Under the pieces are notes generated by a model. It had not been told where the DNA came from, searched no databases, and saw only the letters and a list, made by a program, of their open reading frames with translations. Made by a program: the position numbers and the translations under genes. Of a stretch of DNA of 64,000 bases, positions 19,395 through 29,455 are shown piece by piece (the stretch's first letter is position 1; each line of letters begins with the position of its first letter). Origin of the DNA: Corallococcus coralloides DSM 2259 (GTDB lineage Bacteria; Myxococcota; Myxococcia; Myxococcales; Myxococcaceae); contig NC_017030.1 in assembly GCF_000255295.1 (NCBI RefSeq), positions 6,484,328 through 6,548,327 on the forward strand. Direction: 5' to 3'.

Positions 19395-20048
19395 TCAGAA
19401 TTTCGGAATCCGCAACGTCTTGCTGATCATCGCGCTGCCGCTGGCCACGTAGAGCAGCGCCAGCGGGTGCAGCGTGAGCGGTCCCAGGTTCCACACCCCA
19501 CCCCACAACGCGTCGCCAATGCGGCCCTGCCACGTGGCCGCCGCCAGCACCATCACCAGGAGCAGGCTGGTGGGGATGGGGGTGCCCTCGAAGTACTTCA
19601 CCTTGCCGGTGCCGTCGGACAGCTCCGCGGACGTGACGTTGAAGCGCGCCAGGCGGCTGATGCCGCACGCGACGAAGTAGAGCAGCGCCGCCACGTCCAG
19701 GTTGCCGCGCAGGCCCACCGCGAACGCCAGCGCCGCGGGCGCCATGCCAAAGGAGATGACGTCCGCCAGCGAGTCCAGGTCCGCGCCCAGCGGCGACTTG
19801 CGGAAGCGCCACCGGGCAATCCGGCCGTCCGCCACGTCCATCGCCAGCGCCACCGGCATCAGGCAGAACGCCACCCACAGCCAGCGGGGGTTGTTCGTGG
19901 CCAGCGCCTGCATGGCCGCGAGGATGGCCCCCGCGCCGGAGAAGCCGTTGCCGAGCGTGACGAAGTCCGCCAGCACGAAGGTGCGAATCATGGAGAAGTG
20001 GCGGCGCGGGCGGCGGGCCGCGGGCGGTGACGAGGGCTCGGGCGTCAT
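19395..20048 (-). CDS. pssA: CDP-diacylglycerol-serine O-phosphatidyltransferase
   Basis: Integral-membrane enzyme that makes phosphatidylserine from CDP-diacylglycerol and serine, the precursor of phosphatidylethanolamine. The 217-residue protein carries the complete CDP-alcohol phosphotransferase signature, D-x2-DG-x2-AR-x8-G-x3-D-x3-D, as DVADGRIAR followed by GADLDSLAD. At least six hydrophobic segments follow the family pattern, and the sequence resembles the Gram-positive/Bacillus-type (class II) synthase rather than the E. coli type. The ATG at 20048 opens a short proline/arginine-rich tail before the first helix. It is divergent from the acylase gene. No decarboxylase (psd) gene is adjacent. 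Confidence 0.92.
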   Translation of the reverse strand: MTPEPSSPPAARRPRRHFSMIRTFVLADFVTLGNGFSGAGAILAAMQALATNNPRWLWVAFCLMPVALAMDVADGRIARWRFRKSPLGADLDSLADVISFGMAPAALAFAVGLRGNLDVAALLYFVACGISRLARFNVTSAELSDGTGKVKYFEGTPIPTSLLLVMVLAAATWQGRIGDALWGGVWNLGPLTLHPLALLYVASGSAMISKTLRIPKF

Positions 20049-20148
20049 GGCTCACATGTAACACACACCGTCTTTCCGGCTTTCCCAAACCCACGACGCA
20101 ACGCATCTGGCCGTGCCATCCCCGTGGAAAAGTCAAATCCCAGAAACA

Positions 20149-20178
20149 TTGACCGGCGAATCGCCACCTTCCTAGTCT
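20149..20178 (+). promoter_or_regulatory. Possible sigma-70 promoter just before the acylase start
   Basis: TTGACC (five of six -35 bases) is separated by 18 bp from TAGTCT (three of six -10 bases). Transcription would begin about 4 bases before the ATG at 20189, and no Shine-Dalgarno sequence is seen there, so the mRNA may be leaderless. The match is by eye and the -10 is weak. Confidence 0.3.
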
Positions 20179-20188
20179 CCGGGCCGCC

Positions 20189-22756
20189 ATGCCCGAGCAC
20201 ATCCCCGATAATCTTCCTCCTCGCGGAGGGTTCCGTTCTGTCCGGACCCGCCGTCTTTCTCTCTCTCTGATCGCGTCCCTGGCGCTGGTGGCCACCGCCA
20301 CCGGCTGTGAGGATGATCCCAAGCCCGTCGATCCGGGGCCCACCCCGACGACCCCGAAGTACACGGCGAAGATCAAGCGCACCTCCTACGGCATTCCGCA
20401 CATCACCGCGGACAACTACGCCAGCCTGGGCTTCGGCCAGGGCTATGCCTTCGCGCAGGACCACGTCTGTACGCTGGCGGACCAGATCCTCAAGGTGCGC
20501 GGCGAGCGCGCGCGCTTCCTGGGTCAGGGCGCGGGCAACCGGCACGTGGGCTCCGACATCGCGTACCGGGCCATGGACCTGATGGGGCGCGCGGAAGCGG
20601 CCTTCCCCACCCTGTCGCAGGAAATGCAGGACATGGTCACGGGCTACGTGGCCGGCTACAACAAGTACCTGGAGGACGTGCCCGCGGACGCCCGTCCCGC
20701 CGAGTGCGCCAACGCGGCCTGGGTCCGGCCCATCTCCACCGTGGACCTGCTGGCGTACAACACGGACCTGACGCTGCTGGCGGGCATCAACGCGCTGGCG
20801 CTCACCATCCCGAACGCCACGCCCCCCGCCGTGGGCGCGCAGTCCGTGGACCCGAAGCAGGCCGCGCTGCGCCCGCAGATGCCGGAGCTGGAGGAGCTCC
20901 AGCGGCTGAAGCTGGCGGACTTCGGCAGCAACGGCTGGGCCATTGGCGGTGAGCGCACCGACAACGGCAAGGGCATGGTCATGGCCAACCCGCACTTCCC
21001 CTGGGAAGGCGAGCTGCGCCTGTGGGAGAGCCAGCTGACCGTGCCGGGCCAGATGAACGTCTACGGCGTGGGCCTCATGGGCGTGCCGGCGGTGCTCATC
21101 GGCTTCAACGAGAACGTGGGCTGGACGCACACGTTCTCCTCCGGCCAGCGCGCGACCCTCTACCAGCTGCAGCTCGTGGACGGGAAGCCGACCGCCTACA
21201 AGTACGGCAGCGAAGAGCGCCAGATGACCTCCAAGACGATCACCGTCCTGGTGAAGCTGTCGGAAGGCTCGCTGACGAACTACTCGCAGACCGTCTGGTT
21301 CAGCCACTACGGCCCGATGATCGCCTTCCCGGACTCGGCCGCGCCGGGCTTCCCCGCCGGCACGCTGGGCTGGAACACCAAGACGGCGCTCACGCTGCGC
21401 GACGCCAACATCGACAACACCAAGTTCCTGGACCAGTTCCACGGCATGAACAAGGCCAAGTCCCTGGCCGAGTTCAAAGAGGTCTACACCACCCAGCAGG
21501 GCCTGCCCTGGGTGAACACCATGTTCGCCGACAAGGACGGCAACGCCTGGTACACGGACGCCACGCCCACGCCCAACCTCACCAAGGACGCGTACACCAA
21601 GTGGCTCACCGAGGCGACCACGGGCTCCAACCCCATCACCGCGGGCATCTTCCAGGGCCTGGGCTTCGTGCTGCTCAACGGCAGCGACCCGGCCAATGAG
21701 TGGCAGGTGGAGCCGGGCTCGCGCAGCCCCGGCCTCGTGCCCTTCGCCAAGGTGCCGCAGCTGGAGCGCAAGGACTTCGTCTTCAACGCGAACGACAGCT
21801 ACTGGCTGGCCAACCCCGCCCAGCCGCTCACCGGCTTCTCCCCGCTGCACGGCCTGGAGAACTTCCCCCAGTCGCCGCGCACGCGCATGAACGCCACGGT
21901 CCTCACGGAGGTCAGCGAGACCGGCGCCTCCGGCGCGGACGGCAAGTTCAGCCACGAGGAGCTGAAGGCGGCCGTGTTCAGCAACCGCAGCAGCATGGCG
22001 GAGCTGCTGCTCGCGTCCGTCGTGGAGCGCTGCACGGGCAAGACGACGGTGACCTACAACAACACCGCCGTGGACATCAGCCAGGCCTGCGCGATCCTGG
22101 CCGGCTGGAACGGCCGCTACGACGTGGACCAGAAGGGCGCGTTCGTGTTCCGCGAGTTCCTGGGCGCGTACACCGGTGGCAACCTCCAGAACGCGGGCCC
22201 GCTGTTCTCCGTGGGCTTCAACCCGGCCAACCCCATCGCCACGCCCAACACCCTGACGCCCGCGCCCGCCACGGGTGACGACCCGGTGCTGGTGAAGCTG
22301 GCGCAGGCCGTCGTCACCATCGGCCGCACCGACAAGAAGCTGGACGCGACGCTGGGCCAGGTGCAGTTCACCACCCGCGCGGGCGCCCCCATCCCCCTGC
22401 ACGGCGGCATGCACCGCGAGGGCGTCACCAACGTGATGTCCTACGGCGCCGCGCGCACCACGGTGTTCGACTTCGCCCAGCCGCACTCGGCCACGTTCAA
22501 CGCCAACACCCTGCTGGCGAAGGAGGGCTACCCCATCAACAACGGCAGCTCCTTCATCATGGCGCTCCAGTTCACCGACGCGGGCCCCACCGCCAACGCC
22601 GTGCTGACCTACAGCCAGTCCGGCGACCCCAAGTCCCCGCACCACGCGGACCAGACCCAGCTGTACTCCCAGAAGCAGTGGCGCCCCATCCTGTTCACCG
22701 ACGCGCAGATCAACGGCGACGCGAACCTGGTGGAGACCACCGTCTCCGGCGGGTAA
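20189..22756 (+). CDS. Penicillin acylase family N-terminal nucleophile hydrolase (lipoprotein)
   Basis: An 855-residue secreted acylase of the penicillin G acylase / acyl-homoserine-lactone acylase (PvdQ, QuiP) superfamily, which hydrolyses amide bonds after self-cleavage into two chains. The predicted autoprocessing site is Gly246-Ser247 in [10 protein letters not shown]; Ser247 would be the N-terminal nucleophile of the beta chain. The alpha part shows the typical opening [16 protein letters not shown] and [12 protein letters not shown]. The N-terminus has a basic, hydrophobic leader ([20 protein letters not shown]) ending at Cys40, suggesting lipid anchoring or cleavage; the lipobox is not canonical. 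Substrate cannot be told from sequence: quorum-signal quenching, beta-lactam or aculeacin-type lipopeptide cleavage are all possible. A strong terminator follows. No Shine-Dalgarno is seen before the ATG. Confidence 0.92.
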   Translation: MPEHIPDNLPPRGGFRSVRTRRLSLSLIASLALVATATGCEDDPKPVDPGPTPTTPKYTAKIKRTSYGIPHITADNYASLGFGQGYAFAQDHVCTLADQILKVRGERARFLGQGAGNRHVGSDIAYRAMDLMGRAEAAFPTLSQEMQDMVTGYVAGYNKYLEDVPADARPAECANAAWVRPISTVDLLAYNTDLTLLAGINALALTIPNATPPAVGAQSVDPKQAALRPQMPELEELQRLKLADFGSNGWAIGGERTDNGKGMVMANPHFPWEGELRLWESQLTVPGQMNVYGVGLMGVPAVLIGFNENVGWTHTFSSGQRATLYQLQLVDGKPTAYKYGSEERQMTSKTITVLVKLSEGSLTNYSQTVWFSHYGPMIAFPDSAAPGFPAGTLGWNTKTALTLRDANIDNTKFLDQFHGMNKAKSLAEFKEVYTTQQGLPWVNTMFADKDGNAWYTDATPTPNLTKDAYTKWLTEATTGSNPITAGIFQGLGFVLLNGSDPANEWQVEPGSRSPGLVPFAKVPQLERKDFVFNANDSYWLANPAQPLTGFSPLHGLENFPQSPRTRMNATVLTEVSETGASGADGKFSHEELKAAVFSNRSSMAELLLASVVERCTGKTTVTYNNTAVDISQACAILAGWNGRYDVDQKGAFVFREFLGAYTGGNLQNAGPLFSVGFNPANPIATPNTLTPAPATGDDPVLVKLAQAVVTIGRTDKKLDATLGQVQFTTRAGAPIPLHGGMHREGVTNVMSYGAARTTVFDFAQPHSATFNANTLLAKEGYPINNGSSFIMALQFTDAGPTANAVLTYSQSGDPKSPHHADQTQLYSQKQWRPILFTDAQINGDANLVETTVSGG

Positions 22757-22789
22757 CCGCGTCCGTCTGACAGCCTGAAGCCTCTGGAA

Positions 22790-22829
22790 GGCCCCGGGAG
22801 CCACCGTGCTCCCGGGGCCTTCTTGTTTT
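22790..22829 (+). terminator. Rho-independent terminator after the acylase
   Basis: An 11-bp perfect stem GGCCCCGGGAG / CTCCCGGGGCC with an 8-base loop is followed by TTCTTGTTTT. It lies 34 bp past the acylase stop and is one of the clearest intrinsic terminators in the window. Confidence 0.9.
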
Positions 22830-23127
22830 CATGGGGAATCGCCGTTGAAACTTGTCACATGGAACGGAATAGACAGACAGGGCCGCCGGCCCCGGCGTCT
22901 GGGTTCAGCATCCGTTAGCGAACAGCCAAGGGGGCCTCCGAGGCGAACACACAGTCCGTGACGCCGTCAGGGCTTACGAGATGTGTCGTCTCAGCAATGT
23001 CAGCCTTCAGGGCTAGTTTCTTGACCGCGGCTGAAGAGCAGGATGTCCCTCAGGCCCAGGGAGAAAGCCCGGACGGGGGGTTGACCGGGACGGCCGCTGG
23101 GTCCGACACGAAGGAGTCGCGTACGCC
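22830..23127. other. Intergenic region, no gene seen
   Basis: About 300 bp between the acylase terminator and the next plus-strand gene. No frame shows protein-like sequence. Two TTGACC hexamers, near 23021 and 23081, could be -35 elements, but neither has a good -10 partner. A GGAG lies 10 bases before the downstream ATG. Confidence 0.5.
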
Positions 23128-23580
23128 ATGGCACTTCCGGTCTACAAGACAGACGTCATCGACAAGGTGTTCTTCCTGCGCTGGGATGCTCCACCGACGC
23201 CGGAGGAGATTCAGGCGGTGTTCCAGAAGATGCAGGCCGCCTACCAGCAGCATCAGCAGCAGCCGCTGGTGCTGGTGACCATCGCCGGAGCGAAGTCCGC
23301 GGTCCCCAACAGCGAGCAGCGCCGGCACCTGTCCAACATGCTGTCGGACGCGCGGGCGCTGTTCTCCGAAATCCACGTCATCATCGAAGGCAACGAACTG
23401 CAGCACAACCTCCAGCGCGTCATCGTGTCGGGGATGCTCATCGTCACGCGCACGTATGACGACCAGTTCATCCGCGTGCACAAGAACGCGGACGGAGCGG
23501 CGGGCTTCATCGCCCGGCGGCTGGGCGTGGATGGCTCGCAGGTGGTGAACGAAGCGCGGTCGCGCGGCGTGGTGATGTAG
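23128..23580 (+). CDS. Conserved-looking small protein of unknown function
   Basis: A 150-residue soluble protein with no signal peptide. It alternates short strands and helices (VFFLRWDAPPTPEEIQAVF, PLVLVTIAGAKSAVP, EIHVIIEGNELQHNL), a pattern that recalls the alpha/beta STAS-like folds used by anti-anti-sigma factors; this resemblance is by secondary-structure feel only, and no phosphorylatable-serine STAS motif is evident. A glutamine-rich stretch (QQHQQQP) interrupts an early loop. It stands alone between a terminator upstream and a GC hairpin downstream, so it is probably monocistronic. Confidence 0.7.
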   Translation: MALPVYKTDVIDKVFFLRWDAPPTPEEIQAVFQKMQAAYQQHQQQPLVLVTIAGAKSAVPNSEQRRHLSNMLSDARALFSEIHVIIEGNELQHNLQRVIVSGMLIVTRTYDDQFIRVHKNADGAAGFIARRLGVDGSQVVNEARSRGVVM

Positions 23581-23595
23581 TCCCCGGGGGGATTC

Positions 23596-23618
23596 GGGGG
23601 CCCTTCTTGAGGGCCCCC
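23596..23618. terminator. GC-rich hairpin between convergent genes
   Basis: GGGGGCCC and GGGCCCCC form an 8-bp stem around a 7-base loop, 16 bp after the plus-strand stop and 36 bp from the ThiF stop. It lacks a U-run, but its position between convergent genes fits a two-way terminator. Confidence 0.5.
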
Positions 23619-23653
23619 GGCCCCGGAGAGAGAAGCCTTCGCGTGGGCGACGC

Positions 23654-24487
23654 TCAGCCCCTCGCGCCCTGCCCCACCGGGCGGGCCGGACGGGTGGCGC
23701 CGACGGAGCCGCGCACGTAGCGGTGGTCGAAGAGGTCCACGTAGAGGTACTCGGGCCAGGACACCATCGCGCGAGCCCCCAGCATCACGCCTCGCATGAT
23801 TTCACTCACCATCAGCCCCGCGGCGGTGGTGGCGCCAATCACGCACGTGGGCGCGTGCCCCTTCCCCTGGTAGCAGGCATCCATGTACTCCTGGAGCATG
23901 TAGCTGCCCAGGTGCGGGATGATCTTCGGCAGGTCGATGCGGCCGTCCGGGAGGATGAAGAGCTCCTCGTAGAGCGGCGCGTCCGGCTGGAAGACGTGGA
24001 GCGCGGCGCCAAAGCCCAGCATCAGCCCGGTCATGATGGGGATGCCCGATTGCCGGCACGTCTGGTGGAGCGACTCCTTGGCGCGGGCCCCCGCGATGTC
24101 GATGACCTCCACCACGTAGTCCACCGGCGGCAGGCCGCCCAGCCCCTTGAGCACGTCCGCCACGTTGTCGTCGGTGATGCCCTCCTTCACCTTCAGCACG
24201 CGCAGGTCCGGGTGGATGTCCCGGCACATGCGCTCCACCACATCCACCTTGTGCTGGCCCAGGGTGCTTTCGAAGCAGCCAATCTGGCGGTTGATGTTGT
24301 GGCGCTCGTAGACGTCGAAGTCCGCGAGCGTCAGGCAGCCGAAGCCCAGGCGCGCCAGGTCCACCGCGCACTGGCCTCCCGCGCCGCCCACGCCGGCGAC
24401 GAGCACGTGGGTGCTGGCGAGCTTGTCCATGGTCTGCGGGTGGAGGACGCCCAGGTTGCGCTGGAAACGGGGGTTCACGTTCGTCAT
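23654..24487 (-). CDS. ThiF/MoeB/HesA-family E1-like adenylyltransferase
   Basis: A 277-residue E1-like protein. The family adenylates the C-terminus of a small ubiquitin-like or sulfur-carrier protein, or another carboxylate. Rossmann motif VLVAGVGGAGG (about 30-40), the acidic strand end LADFDVYERHNINRQ with the conserved Arg, and a downstream lysine (LGQHKVDVV) are intact, so ATP binding and adenylation look possible. The two CxxC pairs that bind zinc in MoeB and ThiF are absent; cysteines occur singly. No rhodanese domain and no small carrier-protein gene adjoin. The ATG at 24487 (MTNVNPRFQRN) follows the methyltransferase stop by 11 bp, making a two-gene operon. The substrate is unknown. 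Confidence 0.85.
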   Translation of the reverse strand: MTNVNPRFQRNLGVLHPQTMDKLASTHVLVAGVGGAGGQCAVDLARLGFGCLTLADFDVYERHNINRQIGCFESTLGQHKVDVVERMCRDIHPDLRVLKVKEGITDDNVADVLKGLGGLPPVDYVVEVIDIAGARAKESLHQTCRQSGIPIMTGLMLGFGAALHVFQPDAPLYEELFILPDGRIDLPKIIPHLGSYMLQEYMDACYQGKGHAPTCVIGATTAAGLMVSEIMRGVMLGARAMVSWPEYLYVDLFDHRYVRGSVGATRPARPVGQGARG

Positions 24488-24498
24488 GGAAGGGCTCC

Positions 24499-25215
24499 CT
24501 ACTTGCGCATGCAGACGTAGAAGTTCTCGCCGTAGTAGTCGTCGCCGTCGGCCACCAGCGCCTCGCTGAAGCCCACCTTCTCCAGCAGCTTCACCGCCTG
24601 GTCCGTGTCCAGGAAGGTGACCATCTCGTTGGGGTCCGTGGTGAGCTTCTGGGCGCAGGTGCGGTGGTGGTTCACCGCGCGCTGGAGGCTCTCCGTCCAC
24701 CGCCCCTGGGCCTCCCATTCCCGGATGGAGTTCTTCAGCACCAGCTCCAGGTCGGGGCGGGGCCGCTTGTTGCTCGTCATGCACAGGACGCCGCCGGGCT
24801 TCAGGTGCGTCCAGGCCTCGCGCAGCACGGCCTCCGGGTCCTTCACGTAGAAGAGGACGTTGTTCATCACCACCGCGTCCGCGGCCCCCTCCACCTCCAG
24901 GGGGAACTGCGCCACGTCTCCGGGCAACAGCGTCCAGCGGGCGCGCACCGCCTCCGGCTCCTTCGCGCGGCGGCGCACCGCCAGGGCCAGCATGGCCTGG
25001 TTGTTGTCGAAGCCGACGACGCGCTGCCCGCGGCGCACCAGGGGCTCGCTCACGAGCCCCGTGCCACACCCCGCGTCGATGACGTAGGAGCGCTCCCGGG
25101 TGTCGCGGAGGATCTTCTCGCGCTGCCGCTGGTAGCACGGCAGCTCGGGGATCATCTGATCGTAGCTGTGCGCGAAGTCGTTCCAGATGTTGTCGACGAA
25201 GACGGTCTCGGGCAT
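24499..25215 (-). CDS. Class I SAM-dependent methyltransferase
   Basis: A 238-residue methyltransferase. SAM-binding motif I is VIDAGCGTGLV (about 45-55), followed by an acidic motif II residue in VVGFDNNQAML, and motif IV region ADAVVMNNVLFYV. These define a UbiE/type-11-like fold acting on a small molecule, but the substrate-binding half is not recognisable. The ATG at 25215 has GGGGAGG close upstream and is preferred over an in-frame upstream start. It is the first gene of the pair with the ThiF-like gene, and the two presumably act on the same metabolite or peptide. No biosynthetic core enzyme (NRPS, PKS or RiPP precursor) is visible beside them. Confidence 0.88.
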   Translation of the reverse strand: MPETVFVDNIWNDFAHSYDQMIPELPCYQRQREKILRDTRERSYVIDAGCGTGLVSEPLVRRGQRVVGFDNNQAMLALAVRRRAKEPEAVRARWTLLPGDVAQFPLEVEGAADAVVMNNVLFYVKDPEAVLREAWTHLKPGGVLCMTSNKRPRPDLELVLKNSIREWEAQGRWTESLQRAVNHHRTCAQKLTTDPNEMVTFLDTDQAVKLLEKVGFSEALVADGDDYYGENFYVCMRK

Positions 25216-25341
25216 GGGTCCTCCCCCTCCGAGGGGAGTCAGGGTGAGACCCGTTGTTGTCTCCCGTCCCCCCACCCCCAAGCGATTGCCCCGCCGTCTT
25301 CCCCTACCATCCAGGACTTGCCTGTTTCATATGTATGTGTT

Positions 25342-25395
25342 GGATTGAATGAACAAACACACCCCGGGGGGCCGGCGGGGGTGTCCGTTCAGTCC
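25342..25395. other. Two-tier hairpin in a 423-bp divergent intergenic region
   Basis: Between the divergent methyltransferase (start 25215) and alpha/beta hydrolase (start 25639) no gene is seen. At 25342-25351 and 25386-25395 ten bases pair (eight Watson-Crick, two G-T); inside, after a 7-base bulge, ACACCCC at 25359-25365 pairs with 25378-25384. The pairing is too long to be casual, and the flanks are AT-richer than the surroundings. It could be a structured leader, a small RNA or a regulator-binding inverted repeat. No U-run follows on the plus strand. Confidence 0.45.
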
Positions 25396-25638
25396 AAAGG
25401 GGCCTGCGCCATTCGTGGTCCGCATGTCTCAGCATTGAAGCACGCTGGGTCCTGCGTTTCTTCACTCGGAGGGTGCTGGGACACGCGTCCAGAGGCCTTC
25501 ACCGGTGAAGCTTGCCCTGCGGGGCGACACCAATGAAATCAACCACTTGGGCCCTGGCGCGGAAGGTGCTCTGGGAAGGCCTGCATCGGGAGGCACCGGG
25601 TGTCAGAGCCTGGCGCTTGTCTGCGTGGGGGACCCTCA

Positions 25639-27033
25639 ATGCAAGTCGAGGTCGGTATGCGTGGGACGTCGAGCCTGTGGATGGTGGTGGTGCTGTTCGT
25701 GGCGCTGCGCGCGAATCCGGGGGACGCGCACGAGGTGGCAGTCCAGGCGGATGCATGGTCGCGGTCGCTGGTGTCGTCGGGCCTGATGGCCTCCACCACG
25801 AAGCGCGAGGTGCTGGGGGGTGGGCTTGCGCACTACAGCTGGAAGGTGCGGGTGGGCGCGGGGAAGTACGACGCCATCACCGTGCACCGCGTGGTGCGTG
25901 AGTCCTACCCGTGGGTTCCGGCGCGCACCAGCCGGGCGGTGTTCATGGTGCACGGGGACCTGTGGGGCTTCGTGCCCGCGTTCCTCACCAGCAGCTGCGT
26001 GACGACGATGCCGGAGAACCGCTCCCTGGCGACGTTCCTGGCGAGCCAGGACGTGGACGTGTGGGGCCTGGACCTGCGCTGGGTGGGCGTGCCGGAGGCG
26101 GAGACGGACTTCCAGTTCATGGAGGACTGGAACATGCAGTCGCACGTGAAGGACGTGGGCACGGGCCTGGCGCTGGCGGACGTGGTGCGGCGGCTGGGCG
26201 GCAACGGCGGCAATGATCGGATGTTCCTCCTGGGCTGGAGCCGGGGCGCGACCCTCGGGTACGCGTACCTGGACGGGGAGTCGCAGCGCCCGCGCGCCCT
26301 GCGCCGGGTGGACGGCTTCGTGCCCATGGACATGGTGCTGCGCTACGGGCCGGACGCGGCCGAGCAGCGCCAGTGGGCGTGCCAGCGGTACGAGGCGCTC
26401 CAGGCCGCCCGCGACGAGGGCCGCACGGAAGGGGGCCTCCTGGGGCCCGCGCCGGGCATGCCGGTGAAGACCATGGGGGAGCTGGCGAACCGCGCTCCCA
26501 ACGCGCCGTCCCCGCTGGCCCCGGCGGGCTTCGCGGGCCCCATCCGTCCCACCAACCGGAAGTTCGCGGTCATCGCCGCCGGGCGGACCGGGGCGCTGCT
26601 GGCGCCGCTCCAGCCGCTGACGCCGGGCTACCACCTGGCGGGCAGCGTGCCGGACACCGCGGGCCTCCCGGACCGGACGGCGTACACGTCGGAGTCCACC
26701 CTCTTCGACTACCTCCAGCTGGCGGCGCCCTACCAGAGCCTCAACGAGGTGGTGGAGACGGAGAAGCAGCTGTGCGGCCTCAACGTGCCCTACGACGACC
26801 ACCTCAAGGACGTGAAGGTGCCGGTGCTGTACGTGGGCGCGGCGGGCGGCGTGGGCCGCTACGGCGAGTACTCCACGCGCCTCCTGGGCAGCACGGACGT
26901 CACCCACCTCATCGTGCGCAGCCGGCCGGAGGGGGAGCGCGCGCTGGACTTCGGCCACGCGGACCTGTTCCTCGCCCGGGACGCGCGCGTGCGCGTGTGG
27001 CAGCCCATCCTCCAGTGGATGCGGGCGCGCTGA
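25639..27033 (+). CDS. Secreted alpha/beta hydrolase
   Basis: A 464-residue predicted secreted enzyme. A hydrophobic segment near the N-terminus (SSLWMVVVLFVALRANPGDA, about residues 11-30) looks like a signal peptide. The fold signs are AVFMVHGDLWGF (oxyanion strand), the nucleophile elbow GWSRG (Ser at the centre) and a late FGHADLF whose histidine could complete the triad; VPVLYVGAAGG is the usual strand before the acid. It resembles large lipase/esterase-like proteins of soil bacteria, but the substrate is unknown. The ATG at 25639 has GGGGGA six bases upstream and gives the shortest sensible signal peptide; ATG at 25657 is also possible. It converges on the sigma-54 activator with only 4 bp between stops. 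Confidence 0.8.
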   Translation: MQVEVGMRGTSSLWMVVVLFVALRANPGDAHEVAVQADAWSRSLVSSGLMASTTKREVLGGGLAHYSWKVRVGAGKYDAITVHRVVRESYPWVPARTSRAVFMVHGDLWGFVPAFLTSSCVTTMPENRSLATFLASQDVDVWGLDLRWVGVPEAETDFQFMEDWNMQSHVKDVGTGLALADVVRRLGGNGGNDRMFLLGWSRGATLGYAYLDGESQRPRALRRVDGFVPMDMVLRYGPDAAEQRQWACQRYEALQAARDEGRTEGGLLGPAPGMPVKTMGELANRAPNAPSPLAPAGFAGPIRPTNRKFAVIAAGRTGALLAPLQPLTPGYHLAGSVPDTAGLPDRTAYTSESTLFDYLQLAAPYQSLNEVVETEKQLCGLNVPYDDHLKDVKVPVLYVGAAGGVGRYGEYSTRLLGSTDVTHLIVRSRPEGERALDFGHADLFLARDARVRVWQPILQWMRAR

Positions 27034-27037
27034 GGGG

Positions 27038-28831
<1,794 letters not shown>

Positions 28832-29455
28832 GGGGTGCGTCACTCGACCGGCCTCATGGCCGCCGCGCGGCGGGCTTCCTGGAAAAATACGGACATCGCG
28901 GACGGGTTTCTGCCTGATTCTCCCGTCATCGCAAGTCGGCGGCAAAGAGGATGTCCCCCCGGCACGTCGCAACTGGACACGGGTCCAAAATGCCCTGCCC
29001 GAAACGACGGCTCGCGCGTTCCCACACCGCACCACAACCCGCGGCGCGAAACGTCCGTGCTCCGGGGGTACGCATCCCACGCGACGGGCCGTATCGCCCC
29101 TTCCGGTGTGTTGAAGGATTTCAACCGGGCCGTCTCAAATTGATGTCTGTCTTTCGGGTTTGAACCTGCCTGGCGTGCAAGCGGGTTCAGTGTCGCTTGT
29201 GTTCGAAATAGAACTTCGATATTCGGTTTATCACCTTGGAGCACGGCAGGCTTTTCCCCCGCTGCCGGAGATGGAGCACCCGAACACACTTCACGTTGTC
29301 TTTCTCCTCCCGTCGACGCGGCCCTGTGGAACAGGTCCGGGAGCACGAGAGGGGATTGCCCCGCCGCAAAGCCAGACATCCCCCAGCCATGCCCCTGTCT
29401 CCTGTCGTTGGAGCATGGCCTTTTACTGCCTGTCCTTTCCCCCTGGGCCAACCCC
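28832..29455. other. 624-bp divergent intergenic region with a possible promoter at 29197-29225
   Basis: No frame gives protein-like sequence. The right half is AT-richer than the genome around it. On the plus strand TTGTGT (29197-29202) and TATTCG (29220-29225) are 17 bp apart, each matching three of six sigma-70 bases. GAACCTGC and GCGGGTTC near 29162-29188 pair over 8 bp. The region must hold promoters for the divergent activator and lyase genes, but no site is strong enough to name with confidence. Confidence 0.45.

Noticed and set aside
20045-22804. 919-codon minus-strand open frame opposite the acylase
   Set aside because: It is fully antisense to a well-supported enzyme and its translation is arginine/valine-rich without domains.
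29340-29400. GCAAAGCC motif reminiscent of a cyclic di-GMP (GEMM) riboswitch
   Set aside because: The rest of the conserved GEMM core and its paired stems are missing upstream and downstream.
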